DNA from: an uncultured Phascolarctobacterium sp.
Lineage (GTDB): Bacteria > Bacillota > Negativicutes > Acidaminococcales > Acidaminococcaceae
DNA length: 53,531 nucleotides
Direction: 5' to 3'
NCBI GenBank assembly: GCA_900544795.1
Contig: UQWM01000016.1
Coordinates: 1 to 53,531, forward strand
Part shown: piece after piece, positions 33,667 through 41,707 of the stretch
Position numbering within the stretch: position 1 is the stretch's first letter
Layout: each line of letters begins with the position of its first letter
Position numbers and translations under genes: made by a program
The notes under the pieces: generated by a model
Database searches by the model: none
The model's input: the letters and a program-made list of their open reading frames with translations, nothing else
What the model was told of the DNA's origin: nothing

Positions 33667-33771
33667 TTACTTCATCCTCTCTTCTTTGCAGCCGGCGGGC
33701 AATCTTGCTCCGTCCGTTGCCAGTATATCTTAATTATAACCTATTCAATGCTGCCGTCAATGCTTTTTATA

Positions 33772-34767
33772 TTATTGGGCATTCAACCACTGCTGAATGA
33801 TCGCACTTTTTTGCCCTGCAGTCCAGCTCAAATCATCCACCGCCAGCTGCAGATTACCGATCATCATTTTCCTGCCGTCATCGTGGGCATAATCACTAAC
33901 GCGCCATAAAAGTGGATAACCTTTGGAGGCCAGCAGATCACGGGAGTGCTCGGACAGCAGGTAATCCATAAAGGCCTGTGCCTCTTCCAGATGTGCTCCC
34001 TGCAAAATAGCGGCACCTGTAATGCAGTTTTTATTGCCATCCTTCACCAGGGTGGCAAACAGCTCCCTGTTCTGACGCTCCAGCTGCAAAGCGACCGAAA
34101 GCGAAACTACCGCTACGGTTTTGCGTCCACTGCGAACCTCTTCGATAGCGTCCCACTCACTGGCAGTATAAAAAGGCCGCTGACTATTAAAAGAAGCAGC
34201 ATAGGCCAGGGCCTGCTCTTCCCCTCGCAGCTGCCAGATCGAAGTGAGCATACCATAGCTGCGCCCTCCATTTTTAAAATCTGCCAGGACCGTTTCTTCA
34301 AACAACTCCGGCTTCAGCAATTCATTCCAGGTCTCCGGCGCATAAAGTCCCAAATCCCGCAGTCTGCCGCGATTACTCAGAAAGCCGATATAATCCACAT
34401 ACAACCCGGTCCAGCGCCACTGGTTCTCGCGCATTTCCGCAGGCACCTTATAGGCCTCCTTCGGCCTGTAGCTGCGCAACATTTTCTGCTCGCTGGCCAA
34501 ATAATATTCTTCCGGAGTCCCACCCAGCCATAAATCAAATTTGCCGTCACGTAAAAAATTCAACCTTTTAGCTAAATCACCCGTCGGCAGATAACTGACT
34601 TCCACTTTGACGTTCTGCTGCCGGGCAAAATCCTCAGCCAGAATATCTGTCATGGTTTCGCTGAGGCTGCTGCACAGCCTGATCGTTTTTTGTTGGTTTT
34701 CACCGCCGCTACCACAGCCGCTGCAAAGCAGAAGCGCCGCCAGTAAAGTTATCAGGATCGCTTTCAT
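33772..34767 (-). CDS. Extracellular solute-binding lipoprotein (FbpA-like), stand-alone
   Basis: 331 residues. The signal peptide ends in LLLCSGCGSGG (lipobox SGC). The mature protein shows family-1 binding-protein features: IRLCSSLSETMTDILAEDFARQ, FDLWLGGTPEEYYLA and a C-terminal hinge region with AQAFMDYLLSEHSRDLLASKGYPL. Relatives bind ferric iron or other ions and small ligands. No permease or ATPase gene is next to it; the similar importer at 37.6-41.5 kb could be its partner. AAGGCGG precedes the ATG. Confidence 0.8.
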   Translation of the reverse strand: MKAILITLLAALLLCSGCGSGGENQQKTIRLCSSLSETMTDILAEDFARQQNVKVEVSYLPTGDLAKRLNFLRDGKFDLWLGGTPEEYYLASEQKMLRSYRPKEAYKVPAEMRENQWRWTGLYVDYIGFLSNRGRLRDLGLYAPETWNELLKPELFEETVLADFKNGGRSYGMLTSIWQLRGEEQALAYAASFNSQRPFYTASEWDAIEEVRSGRKTVAVVSLSVALQLERQNRELFATLVKDGNKNCITGAAILQGAHLEEAQAFMDYLLSEHSRDLLASKGYPLLWRVSDYAHDDGRKMMIGNLQLAVDDLSWTAGQKSAIIQQWLNAQ

Positions 34768-34899
34768 AGGACAACCGCCTTCTCATCATTCTAATATCTT
34801 TATTATACCATACCGTTCGCGCCCTAAGCATCAAAACCATCTGGCAATTATTTTTAAACCCCAGCTGCCGCAAAGAAGTCCGCTCCCCAAAAGTTACTG

Positions 34900-34928
34900 T
34901 TGACATTAGGTTGATTTTCAAGTAGAAT
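34900..34928 (+). promoter_or_regulatory. Strong promoter upstream of the palindrome/flavodoxin region
   Basis: TTGACA (34900-34905), 17 bases, TAGAAT (34923-34928). Transcription would start near 34935, at the edge of a perfect 16-bp palindrome. The next gene starts only at 35167, leaving a leader of about 230 bases. Confidence 0.7.
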
Positions 34929-34934
34929 CTTCTT

Positions 34935-35041
34935 GTTAGCTTAAGCTAACTGTTTGGGGTTTGCCCACTTCCAAACACTCACTTATTAACTTAAAGCTCA
35001 CTCGATACTGTGCTAAACAGCTCTCACGCACAGTTTTATTT
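34935..35041 (+). ncRNA. Candidate small RNA or structured leader upstream of flavodoxin
   Basis: Downstream of a near-consensus promoter the sequence can fold into three hairpins: GTTAGC-TTAA-GCTAAC (34936-34951), TGTTTGG / CCAAACA (34952-34978), and ACTGTGC / GCACAGT (35007-35034) followed directly by TTTATTT, a weak terminator. This would give an RNA of about 105 bases with no obvious open frame. It could equally be the flavodoxin leader. No known RNA family was recognised. Confidence 0.35.
34936..34951. repeat. Perfect 16-bp palindrome, copy 1 (candidate operator)
   Basis: GTTAGCTTAAGCTAAC, a complete palindrome placed at the expected transcription start of the promoter at 34900-34928. 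An identical copy lies at 35049-35064. The TTAGC-N4-GCTAA form resembles sites of DtxR/IdeR-type metal regulators. Confidence 0.7.
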
Positions 35042-35048
35042 CGCTCGA

Positions 35049-35064
35049 GTTAGCTTAAGCTAAC
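35049..35064. repeat. Perfect 16-bp palindrome, copy 2 (candidate operator)
   Basis: Identical GTTAGCTTAAGCTAAC, 113 bases downstream of copy 1 and about 100 bases before the flavodoxin ATG. It lies just before a weaker promoter-like pair TTGTGT (35068) - 16 - TATGTT (35090). The remaining intergenic bases 34768-34899 and 35096-35166 show nothing further that I recognise. Confidence 0.7.
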
Positions 35065-35166
35065 ATTTTGTGTTCTTATGACAGCCCCTTATGTTTAGAG
35101 GTATTATTTATAGCAGGGCATCGGCAATTATACTCAACTACCATAAAATGATCTCAGGAGGCGGCA

Positions 35167-35679
35167 ATGATGAAAATTTTAGTAATGTATTCTTCCCTGA
35201 CTGGCAACACCGCCAAGGTTGCAGCAGCTATCCATACGGCTTTGCCGTCAGGTAGCGTTCTGGCTAAGATCACCCCTCAGCTTGATATGCGAAATTATGA
35301 CTTGATCTTTGCTGGCTTTTGGGTGGATAAAGGCACGGCCGATCAGGCAGCCAAAACAGCACTGCTGGGCCTGCAAAATAAAAAAGTCGCTTTATTTGCA
35401 ACGCTGGGAGCAGCACCTAATACGATCCACGCACAAAATTGTCTGCAGGAGGCAGCTGCCCTGCTGCACGAAAGCAATACCCTGCTGGGCAGCTATTACT
35501 GTCAGGGTAAAATCGACCCCCAGCTACTGGAAAGATTTAAAAGCTTAACGGCTGATCACCCGCATGCCCTGACACCGGAAGCAACCGCACGGCATCAGGC
35601 GGCGGCAACACATCCCGACGCTGCTGACTTACAGGCTGCAGGCATATTTGCCAAAAACATCCTAGCCAAGCTGCTTTAA
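35167..35679 (+). CDS. Flavodoxin family protein
   Basis: 170 residues. The FMN phosphate loop is MYSSLTGNTAKVA. The pattern FAGFWVDKGTADQAAKTAL, then FATLGAAPNTIHAQNC and LGSYYCQGKIDPQLLERF, fits a flavodoxin subgroup in which a Trp/Cys-bearing region follows the first half; NCBI names some such proteins BilS, but that assignment is uncertain here. Flavodoxins carry electrons with FMN and often replace ferredoxin when iron is scarce. AGGAGG lies 5 bases before this ATG and 8 before the next one, so translation may start one codon later. Two perfect palindromes upstream suggest metal-dependent control. Confidence 0.82.
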   Translation: MMKILVMYSSLTGNTAKVAAAIHTALPSGSVLAKITPQLDMRNYDLIFAGFWVDKGTADQAAKTALLGLQNKKVALFATLGAAPNTIHAQNCLQEAAALLHESNTLLGSYYCQGKIDPQLLERFKSLTADHPHALTPEATARHQAAATHPDAADLQAAGIFAKNILAKLL

Positions 35680-35752
35680 AAGAAATACGCCGGCATCGAT
35701 GAGCAATATGTTATAATGAAGCATATAGTTTTTCCCTGAATATTCCAAATCC

Positions 35753-35779
35753 GTACCGGCTGCTTTGGCAGTCGGTACC
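35753..35779 (+). terminator. Hairpin after the flavodoxin gene / leader of the ABC exporter
   Basis: GTACCGGCTGC / GCAGTCGGTAC with a TTTG loop and a short T-run (CTTTAT). It sits between the flavodoxin stop and the exporter ribosome site; a TATAAT at 35712-35717 may begin the exporter transcript, making this a leader hairpin. Confidence 0.5.
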
Positions 35780-35798
35780 TTTATCTGCGAGGTCTTTT

Positions 35799-37526
35799 AT
35801 GCCAGAACGTTTACTTAAATATTACCACCCCTATCGAAAAACTTTATTTTTAGCTTTAGCTGGCTCTGTTATCACCTCTGCGCTTGATCTTTGCTTTCCA
35901 TTGTTCATGAAATATATTCTTGGCGATGTGCTGCCGACTGGCAATTTATGGCTATTAGGACAGACCACCGTCATTTTATTATTTTTATACCTGCTGAACT
36001 TTATCATCAGCTATCAGGTCTCACGACATGGCCGCCTGATGGGAGCGAAAATAGAACAGGATATGCGCAGCGACCTGTTCCAACATGTGCAGTCCATGTC
36101 TTTCCGTTATTTTGATAATGTTCGTATCGGCCAGCTGATATCACGTATTGTCAGCGATATTTCCGAAATACGCGAGTTGGCTTTCTTAGGTCCCAATTAT
36201 TTACTGGTCTGCACCATCACTATGTTCGGAACCCTTGGCATCCTGATCTACCTGAACTGGCCACTGGCACTGCTCGTCAACCTGTTGTTGCTGGCCAAGG
36301 CCTACGAATCACTCGCTACTAACAAGGAGTTAAAGCAGTCGGGCCGTATCATCCGCGAGCAGGTAGGCAACCTTACCGCACAAACCAACGAAAGCCTGAA
36401 TGCCATCCGTCTGGTGAAATCCTTCAACAATGAAGCCTGGGAAGAAAAACGTCTGAATTCTAACGGACAGGCACTGCTACAGGCCCGCAAGGCTTCCTTT
36501 GACCTTTTGTCACGCCTCAACAGCAACGCTGTACTTTTCTCCAATGTTACCAATCTGGTCATTATTGTTATCGGCGGTGCCATGATCGCCTACGGTAAAA
36601 TGCAGATCAGCGATTTAGTCGCCTTCCTGCTTTATGTTTCCATTTTCATCCGGCCGATCCTGCGCCTGACGGCGCTGGCAGAATCTTACCAGAAGGGTAT
36701 GGCAGGTTATCAGCGGTTTTGTCAGCTGATGGATACGCCATCCGAAAATATCGATCAGCCCGGTGCGGTGGACTGCGGCACTTTAAAAGGCGCGATCACC
36801 TTTCAAGACGTCAGCTTCGGCTATGAGCCTACGAAACCGGTCATTCAAAACTTTGATTTGGAGATCACGGCCGGTGAGGTCATCGCCTTCGTCGGTACCA
36901 CAGGCGTCGGCAAAAGTACTCTCTGCAATCTGCTGCCGCGTTTCTATGAACTACAGTCAGGCAGCATCAGCATCGACGGTTTGGATATCCGCCAGATCAC
37001 TCTGCAATCACTACGGCGCAATATCGGCATCGTGCAGCAGGATATTTTCCTTTTTTCCGATTCAGTCCGCGAAAATATCGCCTACGGCAAGCCTGACGCC
37101 ACTATGGAAGAAATCATCACGGCGGCGAAGCTGGCCGAAGCCGACAGCTTTATAAACGCGCTGCCCCAGGGCTATGACAGTCAGCTGGGCGAGCGTGGGG
37201 TCAAGCTTTCGGGCGGACAAAAACAGCGTATCGCCATTGCCCGTGTCTTTTTGAAAAATCCACCCATCCTTATTTTGGACGAGGCGACCTCTTCTTTAGA
37301 TAACGAAACGGAAAACCTGATCCAGGAATCATTGATGCAGCTTTCACGCAACCGTACGACGCTGATCGTTGCCCACCGGCTGGCTACGATTCGCCACGCC
37401 GACCGAATCGTGGTGCTCACACCTGACGGTATTGGTGAACAGGGTTCTCACGACGAACTAATGGCACTACAAGGAGAATACTACAAGCTTTATATGGCTC
37501 AATTCAGTAAAAACCAGCAAGTCTAA
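35799..37526 (+). CDS. ABC exporter, fused membrane and ATPase domains (MsbA/MDR-like)
   Basis: 575 residues. Six membrane helices occupy about 1-310. The ATPase domain follows, with Walker A VGTTGVGKSTL, Q-loop IGIVQQDIFLF, signature VKLSGGQKQRIAIA, Walker B ILILDEATSSLD and H-loop VAHRLAT. It is a half-transporter that would act as a homodimer to export a lipid, peptide or drug. The substrate cannot be told. It stands alone between the flavodoxin gene and a terminator, so a single-gene homodimer is more likely than a heterodimer. Confidence 0.9.
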   Translation: MPERLLKYYHPYRKTLFLALAGSVITSALDLCFPLFMKYILGDVLPTGNLWLLGQTTVILLFLYLLNFIISYQVSRHGRLMGAKIEQDMRSDLFQHVQSMSFRYFDNVRIGQLISRIVSDISEIRELAFLGPNYLLVCTITMFGTLGILIYLNWPLALLVNLLLLAKAYESLATNKELKQSGRIIREQVGNLTAQTNESLNAIRLVKSFNNEAWEEKRLNSNGQALLQARKASFDLLSRLNSNAVLFSNVTNLVIIVIGGAMIAYGKMQISDLVAFLLYVSIFIRPILRLTALAESYQKGMAGYQRFCQLMDTPSENIDQPGAVDCGTLKGAITFQDVSFGYEPTKPVIQNFDLEITAGEVIAFVGTTGVGKSTLCNLLPRFYELQSGSISIDGLDIRQITLQSLRRNIGIVQQDIFLFSDSVRENIAYGKPDATMEEIITAAKLAEADSFINALPQGYDSQLGERGVKLSGGQKQRIAIARVFLKNPPILILDEATSSLDNETENLIQESLMQLSRNRTTLIVAHRLATIRHADRIVVLTPDGIGEQGSHDELMALQGEYYKLYMAQFSKNQQV

Positions 37527-37536
37527 AACATACGCA

Positions 37537-37567
37537 AAAGCCCTCAGATGCTTGCATCTGAGGGCTT
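37537..37567. terminator. Bidirectional terminator between ABC exporter and FbpC-like gene
   Basis: AAAGCCCTCAGATG / CATCTGAGGGCTTT with a short loop, followed by CTTTATTT on the plus strand. The two flanking genes converge here. Confidence 0.85.
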
Positions 37568-37596
37568 TCTTTATTTACTGGAAAAAGTTTTTTTAA

Positions 37597-38643
37597 TTAG
37601 TCACGGTCAAAAATCATTACTTTTTCAAAGTCCAGATAGACTTTCTCACCGTCGGCAAATTCCTTCAGGTCAGAGCCTTTAATGATAACACGGACATCGT
37701 GGTCACCAACGCGAACACGGTAATCAACAGCATCGCCCAAATAGAAACGGTGGGTCAGTATGCCTTCCAGCATACCGCCGCCACGGCTCATGGTAATATT
37801 CTCGGGGCGCACAGCAATAGTAGCGCTGCCGGAAACGCCTGAGGTATTAGGGAAGGACGCCGTAGTACCCTGCAGGTAAACACGGTCATCGGAAACTTCA
37901 CCCTGCATAAAGTTGACCAAACCGATAAAGTCGGCAACCATTTTATTGGCGGGGTTAGTATAGATTTCATGCGGAGCACCGATCTGCTGTACAACGCCTT
38001 TGCTCATAACAACAACACGGTCACTCATGGCCATAGCTTCGCCCTGATCGTGAGTTACATAGACAACGGTAATGCCCAGAGCTTTTTGGATGGACAAGAT
38101 CTCGAAGCGCATGCTTTCGCGCAGTTTGGCGTCAAGGTTAGACAAAGGTTCGTCCAGCAGTAACAGTCCGGGCTGGGCAACCAGAGCGCGAGCTAAAGCT
38201 ACACGCTGCTGCTGGCCGCCAGAAAGCTGATGGGGATAACGGTGTCCGTATTCGCCTAAATGCACCAGTTTCAGCATCTCGTTGACTCTTTTTAAGCGTT
38301 CTTCTTTAGGTACTTTCTGGATCTTCAACGGATAAGCTACATTGTCGATAACCGTCATATGCGGCCACACGGCATAGGATTGGAATACCATACCAATGTC
38401 GCGATTTTCCGGCGGCACGAATTTGTTCTGCGTCGAAGAGCTGACGCAATGGTCGCCGATATAGATCTCGCCTTCAGTTGCTTTCTCAAAGCCTGCGATC
38501 ATACGCAGGGAGGTTGTTTTACCACAGCCGGAAGGACCGAGGATCGATACGAATTCGCCGTCTTCAACGGTCAGGTTAAAGTCATCAACGGCCGTTACCG
38601 GGCCGAAACGTTTAAATATATGTTCAATACGTACTTGTGCCAA
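37597..38643 (-). CDS. ABC importer ATP-binding protein (FbpC-like)
   Basis: 348 residues. Walker A is GPSGCGKTT (36-44), the signature HQLSGGQQQRVALARAL, Walker B GLLLLDEPLSNLD and the H-loop YVTHDQGEAMAMSD. The C-terminal TOBE-like regulatory domain (about 240-345) is typical of FbpC/PotA/PhnT-type ATPases. It energises import of ferric iron, or possibly a phosphonate or polyamine. It is the last gene of the binding protein-permease-ATPase operon, 17 bases after the permease. Confidence 0.88.
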   Translation of the reverse strand: MAQVRIEHIFKRFGPVTAVDDFNLTVEDGEFVSILGPSGCGKTTSLRMIAGFEKATEGEIYIGDHCVSSSTQNKFVPPENRDIGMVFQSYAVWPHMTVIDNVAYPLKIQKVPKEERLKRVNEMLKLVHLGEYGHRYPHQLSGGQQQRVALARALVAQPGLLLLDEPLSNLDAKLRESMRFEILSIQKALGITVVYVTHDQGEAMAMSDRVVVMSKGVVQQIGAPHEIYTNPANKMVADFIGLVNFMQGEVSDDRVYLQGTTASFPNTSGVSGSATIAVRPENITMSRGGGMLEGILTHRFYLGDAVDYRVRVGDHDVRVIIKGSDLKEFADGEKVYLDFEKVMIFDRD

Positions 38644-38660
38644 TTTATTCCACTCCTTCT

Positions 38661-40337
38661 TTAAATTCCCACATTGCCTTTAGTCAGTTTGTTGAGGATC
38701 AGGTTACCGACCAAAACGATAGTCAAAATGATTACTGACAGAACAGAAGCATTTTGTGTATCTGCATAAGTTTGCAGCTCGTACAGCAAAACACCGATAG
38801 TTTTAGTTTCTGCACCGTACAGCAGGAGCGACATAGTCAACTCGTAGAATGACGGCATAAAGATCAGGAACCAACCGGCGATGATGGACGGAGCGATCAA
38901 CGGCATAATGATATCTTTACAGGTTCTGATCCAGCTGGCGCCGGAATTGAGCGCCGCTTCTTCCAATGATACATGCACCTGGCTGAGCGAAGCTGCGATA
39001 GTACGCACAGACATGGTCATGTATTTGACCAGATAGCTGACGATCAGTATCCACATGGAAGAATACAGGTTCAGCCCAAAACTACCGGAGAAAGTAATGA
39101 CCAGAGCCAGTGCGATAACGATACTCGGAGTAGAACCGCCGATAACAGTCAGCAGATCCGGGAAGCTGCGGCCTTTGACTTTGGTCTTAACTGCCAGATA
39201 AGCAATAAAAACGGAAAGGATGGTACCGATAGTTGCGGCAATAACACCGTAAACAACGGAGTTCCAGATGCTTTCCATATACTGGCTACTGGTGATGACC
39301 GGTGCCCAGGCGTCGAAGCCAATATTGGACCAGGTAACGCCACGGGACATACTCTTTAAAAGAGAGGTCAGCAAGATCGAACCCAGGGGCAAAATAACAG
39401 CAATAAAGCCATACAGGCCTACGCCACAGAAAGCGGGCCATTTCCATTTGCCCAGCTCTACAATGTTCGGGCGTGTGCTTTTACCGCTGATAGTAGTATA
39501 ATCCTTGCGGCCCAGCATCCAGGTCATGAAGAACAGCAGGAAGTTGGCCAGGAACATCAACGAAGCCGCTAAAGCCGTAGCGTCGCGAATACCTTCGTCG
39601 TTGCCCATATAAATATACGTTACGATACGGGTCGTCATGACCTCGATATTACCCGGCATACCAACGATGGCGGGAATGCCGAAGCAGGACCCAGCAGCGA
39701 TGAATACCAGCAGACCGCCGGCCAAAATACTGGGGGCCATCAGCGGCAGGGTGACATCGATCAGGGTACGCAGCGGCGAAGCGCCGGAAACACGGGCAGC
39801 TTCTTCAAGGGTCGGGTCCATTTTTTCCATTGCCCGGGAAATGGTAATGAAAGCAAAAGGCGAATAGAACAGCGTCAGGACCCAGGCCAGGCCGCCCATC
39901 GTATAAATATCAAACGGAGATTCCTGCAGCTGCAGGATCCATTTAAAAATCGAATTCAAATAGCCGACGCTGGGATTAAGAAGCTGTACCCAGGCAATCG
40001 CGCCTACATAAGGGGGAATCATATAGCTGGCAACCAGCAACGTACGGTAGGTTTTTTTACCTGGCATATCGGTACGGCCTACCAGCCAAGCCAGAGGGAA
40101 AGTAATGATGACGCTGGCCACCATAACTAAAAGTGATAATTGTACAGTATTGGATAAGGCACGCCAATTAACATTCTGGCTATAGACGTCGGCATAATTG
40201 CCAAAATTGATAACTCCGTCGACCATAACGCTGTCATAAAGCAAAATACCCATCGGAAAAACTACGAAATACAAAAGTAAAATAACGGAAATCGCAATAA
40301 CTATGAATTTACTATTAAATCTAGGTAATGACCCCAC
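38661..40337 (-). CDS. ABC importer permease with two fused MetI domains (FbpB-like)
   Basis: 558 residues with about 12 membrane segments in two halves. Each half has an EAA coupling loop: EEAARVSGASPLRTLIDVTLP and EEAALNSGASWIRTCKDIIMP. Such fused permeases are typical of ferric-iron (FbpB) and 2-aminoethylphosphonate importers. The start is a GTG with AAAGGAG 6 bases before it. A hairpin with a T-run precedes it, so it is probably made at a lower level than the binding protein. Confidence 0.88.
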   Translation of the reverse strand: MGSLPRFNSKFIVIAISVILLLYFVVFPMGILLYDSVMVDGVINFGNYADVYSQNVNWRALSNTVQLSLLVMVASVIITFPLAWLVGRTDMPGKKTYRTLLVASYMIPPYVGAIAWVQLLNPSVGYLNSIFKWILQLQESPFDIYTMGGLAWVLTLFYSPFAFITISRAMEKMDPTLEEAARVSGASPLRTLIDVTLPLMAPSILAGGLLVFIAAGSCFGIPAIVGMPGNIEVMTTRIVTYIYMGNDEGIRDATALAASLMFLANFLLFFMTWMLGRKDYTTISGKSTRPNIVELGKWKWPAFCGVGLYGFIAVILPLGSILLTSLLKSMSRGVTWSNIGFDAWAPVITSSQYMESIWNSVVYGVIAATIGTILSVFIAYLAVKTKVKGRSFPDLLTVIGGSTPSIVIALALVITFSGSFGLNLYSSMWILIVSYLVKYMTMSVRTIAASLSQVHVSLEEAALNSGASWIRTCKDIIMPLIAPSIIAGWFLIFMPSFYELTMSLLLYGAETKTIGVLLYELQTYADTQNASVLSVIILTIVLVGNLILNKLTKGNVGI

Positions 40338-40407
40338 TATAGCTCCTTTCCCCGATCTTTAAACCGGTGAAAAATCATCTACAGGATTTTTCCTGCAAAG
40401 AAAGTGG

Positions 40408-40435
40408 AAAACAGGGATCGTTGAAAACGACCCCT
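40408..40435 (-). terminator. Attenuating hairpin between FbpA- and FbpB-like genes
   Basis: On the minus strand AGGGGTCGTT - TTC - AACGATCCCT (one G-U pair) is followed by GTTTTCC. It lies in the 139-base gap between the binding-protein stop and the permease start and may partly stop transcription. Confidence 0.6.
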
Positions 40436-40476
40436 GATCCCTTAAAATATTGTTACTCAACAAATTTTAATAAGAA

Positions 40477-41514
40477 CTATTCCATAACTCTTACGCGGAA
40501 AGCTTCTTTGATTTGAGCATTTTCTTTAGCCAATTTTTCCCAGTTGACTTTGATAGCTTTATCAGAGAAAGTTTTCAGAGCAGGAGCGCCTTTAGGCGGT
40601 TCTACATCGCCGCGTACGGAATGCATCCAGCCTTGAACGACTGCCTGTTGGCCTTCTTTGGACAACCACCAGTCAACCAGTGCTTTAGAACCTTCGGGGT
40701 TCTTGGTTGCATTGAAAATAGCGATCGGAGACGGGATGATGATAACGCCGTCTTCAGGATAGGAAACTTTCAACGGTTCATTTTTGGTGTTAGCCAATTT
40801 AAGAACGTTTTCTTCCAAAATCATTGCTGCAGCATACTCACCAGTCAGCAATTTGTTTTGGATAGCAGAGTTACCTTCTTCAACGCGAATGCCGTTTGCT
40901 TTCAGCTGGTCAAAATATTCCCAGCCGTATTTGTCGGCCAATGCGCCTACTGCTACATACGCAGTACCGGAAAGCATCGGATTCGGCATAGCGATCTTGC
41001 CTTTCCATTTCGGATCGGTCAGGTCTTTCCAAGATTTCGGTGCATCTTCCGGTTTCAACTTATCGGAGTTATACGCAATGATCATGTTGCAGACGCGAAC
41101 AGAAGACCAGGCACCGTTTTTATCTTTATCGGTGATAACGTCTTTCAGATTCGGAGAAACATAATCAAGCAGCAATTTTTGGTCTTGCAGAGTCAGATAA
41201 TAAGAAGGATCAGCAACCATCAACACGTCAGTGCCGATTTTGTTAGCTTTGATTTCGCCGGTGATTTTAGTAATTACTTTTTCAGTACCACCCTGGAACC
41301 AGGTAACCTTCATATCAGGGAACGCTTTAGCTACATTAGGTTTACACATTTTATCGATGATATCAGGATAAATAGAGGTATAAACCATAACTTCGCCTTT
41401 AGGACCGCCTTTAGAATCAGCCGCTTTCTTCTCGCCGCTGTCACCACAACCAGCAACTGCTACGGACAATGCCAGAACTGCTGCTGCAGTGCACAACCAT
41501 TTTGCGTTTTTCAT
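40477..41514 (-). CDS. ABC importer substrate-binding lipoprotein (FbpA-like)
   Basis: 345 residues from the ATG with AGGAG 10 bases upstream; an earlier in-frame start is not supported. The signal peptide ends in SVAVAGCGDSG (lipobox VAGC). The mature part has VMVYTSIYPDIIDKM, VTWFQGGTEKVITKI, ADPSYYLTL and SWKDLTDPKWKGKIAMPNP, the usual pattern of ferric-iron and related binding proteins. It leads the fbp-type operon. The ligand (Fe3+, phosphonate or other) is inferred only from the family. Confidence 0.87.
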   Translation of the reverse strand: MKNAKWLCTAAAVLALSVAVAGCGDSGEKKAADSKGGPKGEVMVYTSIYPDIIDKMCKPNVAKAFPDMKVTWFQGGTEKVITKITGEIKANKIGTDVLMVADPSYYLTLQDQKLLLDYVSPNLKDVITDKDKNGAWSSVRVCNMIIAYNSDKLKPEDAPKSWKDLTDPKWKGKIAMPNPMLSGTAYVAVGALADKYGWEYFDQLKANGIRVEEGNSAIQNKLLTGEYAAAMILEENVLKLANTKNEPLKVSYPEDGVIIIPSPIAIFNATKNPEGSKALVDWWLSKEGQQAVVQGWMHSVRGDVEPPKGAPALKTFSDKAIKVNWEKLAKENAQIKEAFRVRVME

Positions 41515-41707
41515 TAAACATCCACTCCTTTGTGTTGTCATACTACCAATAAAATTCGCTTGGCTTCGTAAAAATCCTGCTTACATTAGAAAAAAAGTTT
41601 TACAAAAAATTAAAATTTCTGTCACATTTACGCCTTATTTAAAAAACATTCCATTGCCAAACGACATATCGACACTTCTGACCCTACGGGACTTTTGACA
41701 TCCCGCG

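Noticed and set aside
34936..35064. Small mobile element (MITE) bounded by the two palindromes
   Set aside because: There is no evident target-site duplication, and the first palindrome sits exactly at a promoter start site, which favours an operator.
40513..41517. Open frame of about 334 codons on the plus strand
   Set aside because: It is antisense to the FbpA-like lipoprotein gene, whose signal peptide, lipobox and start are convincing.
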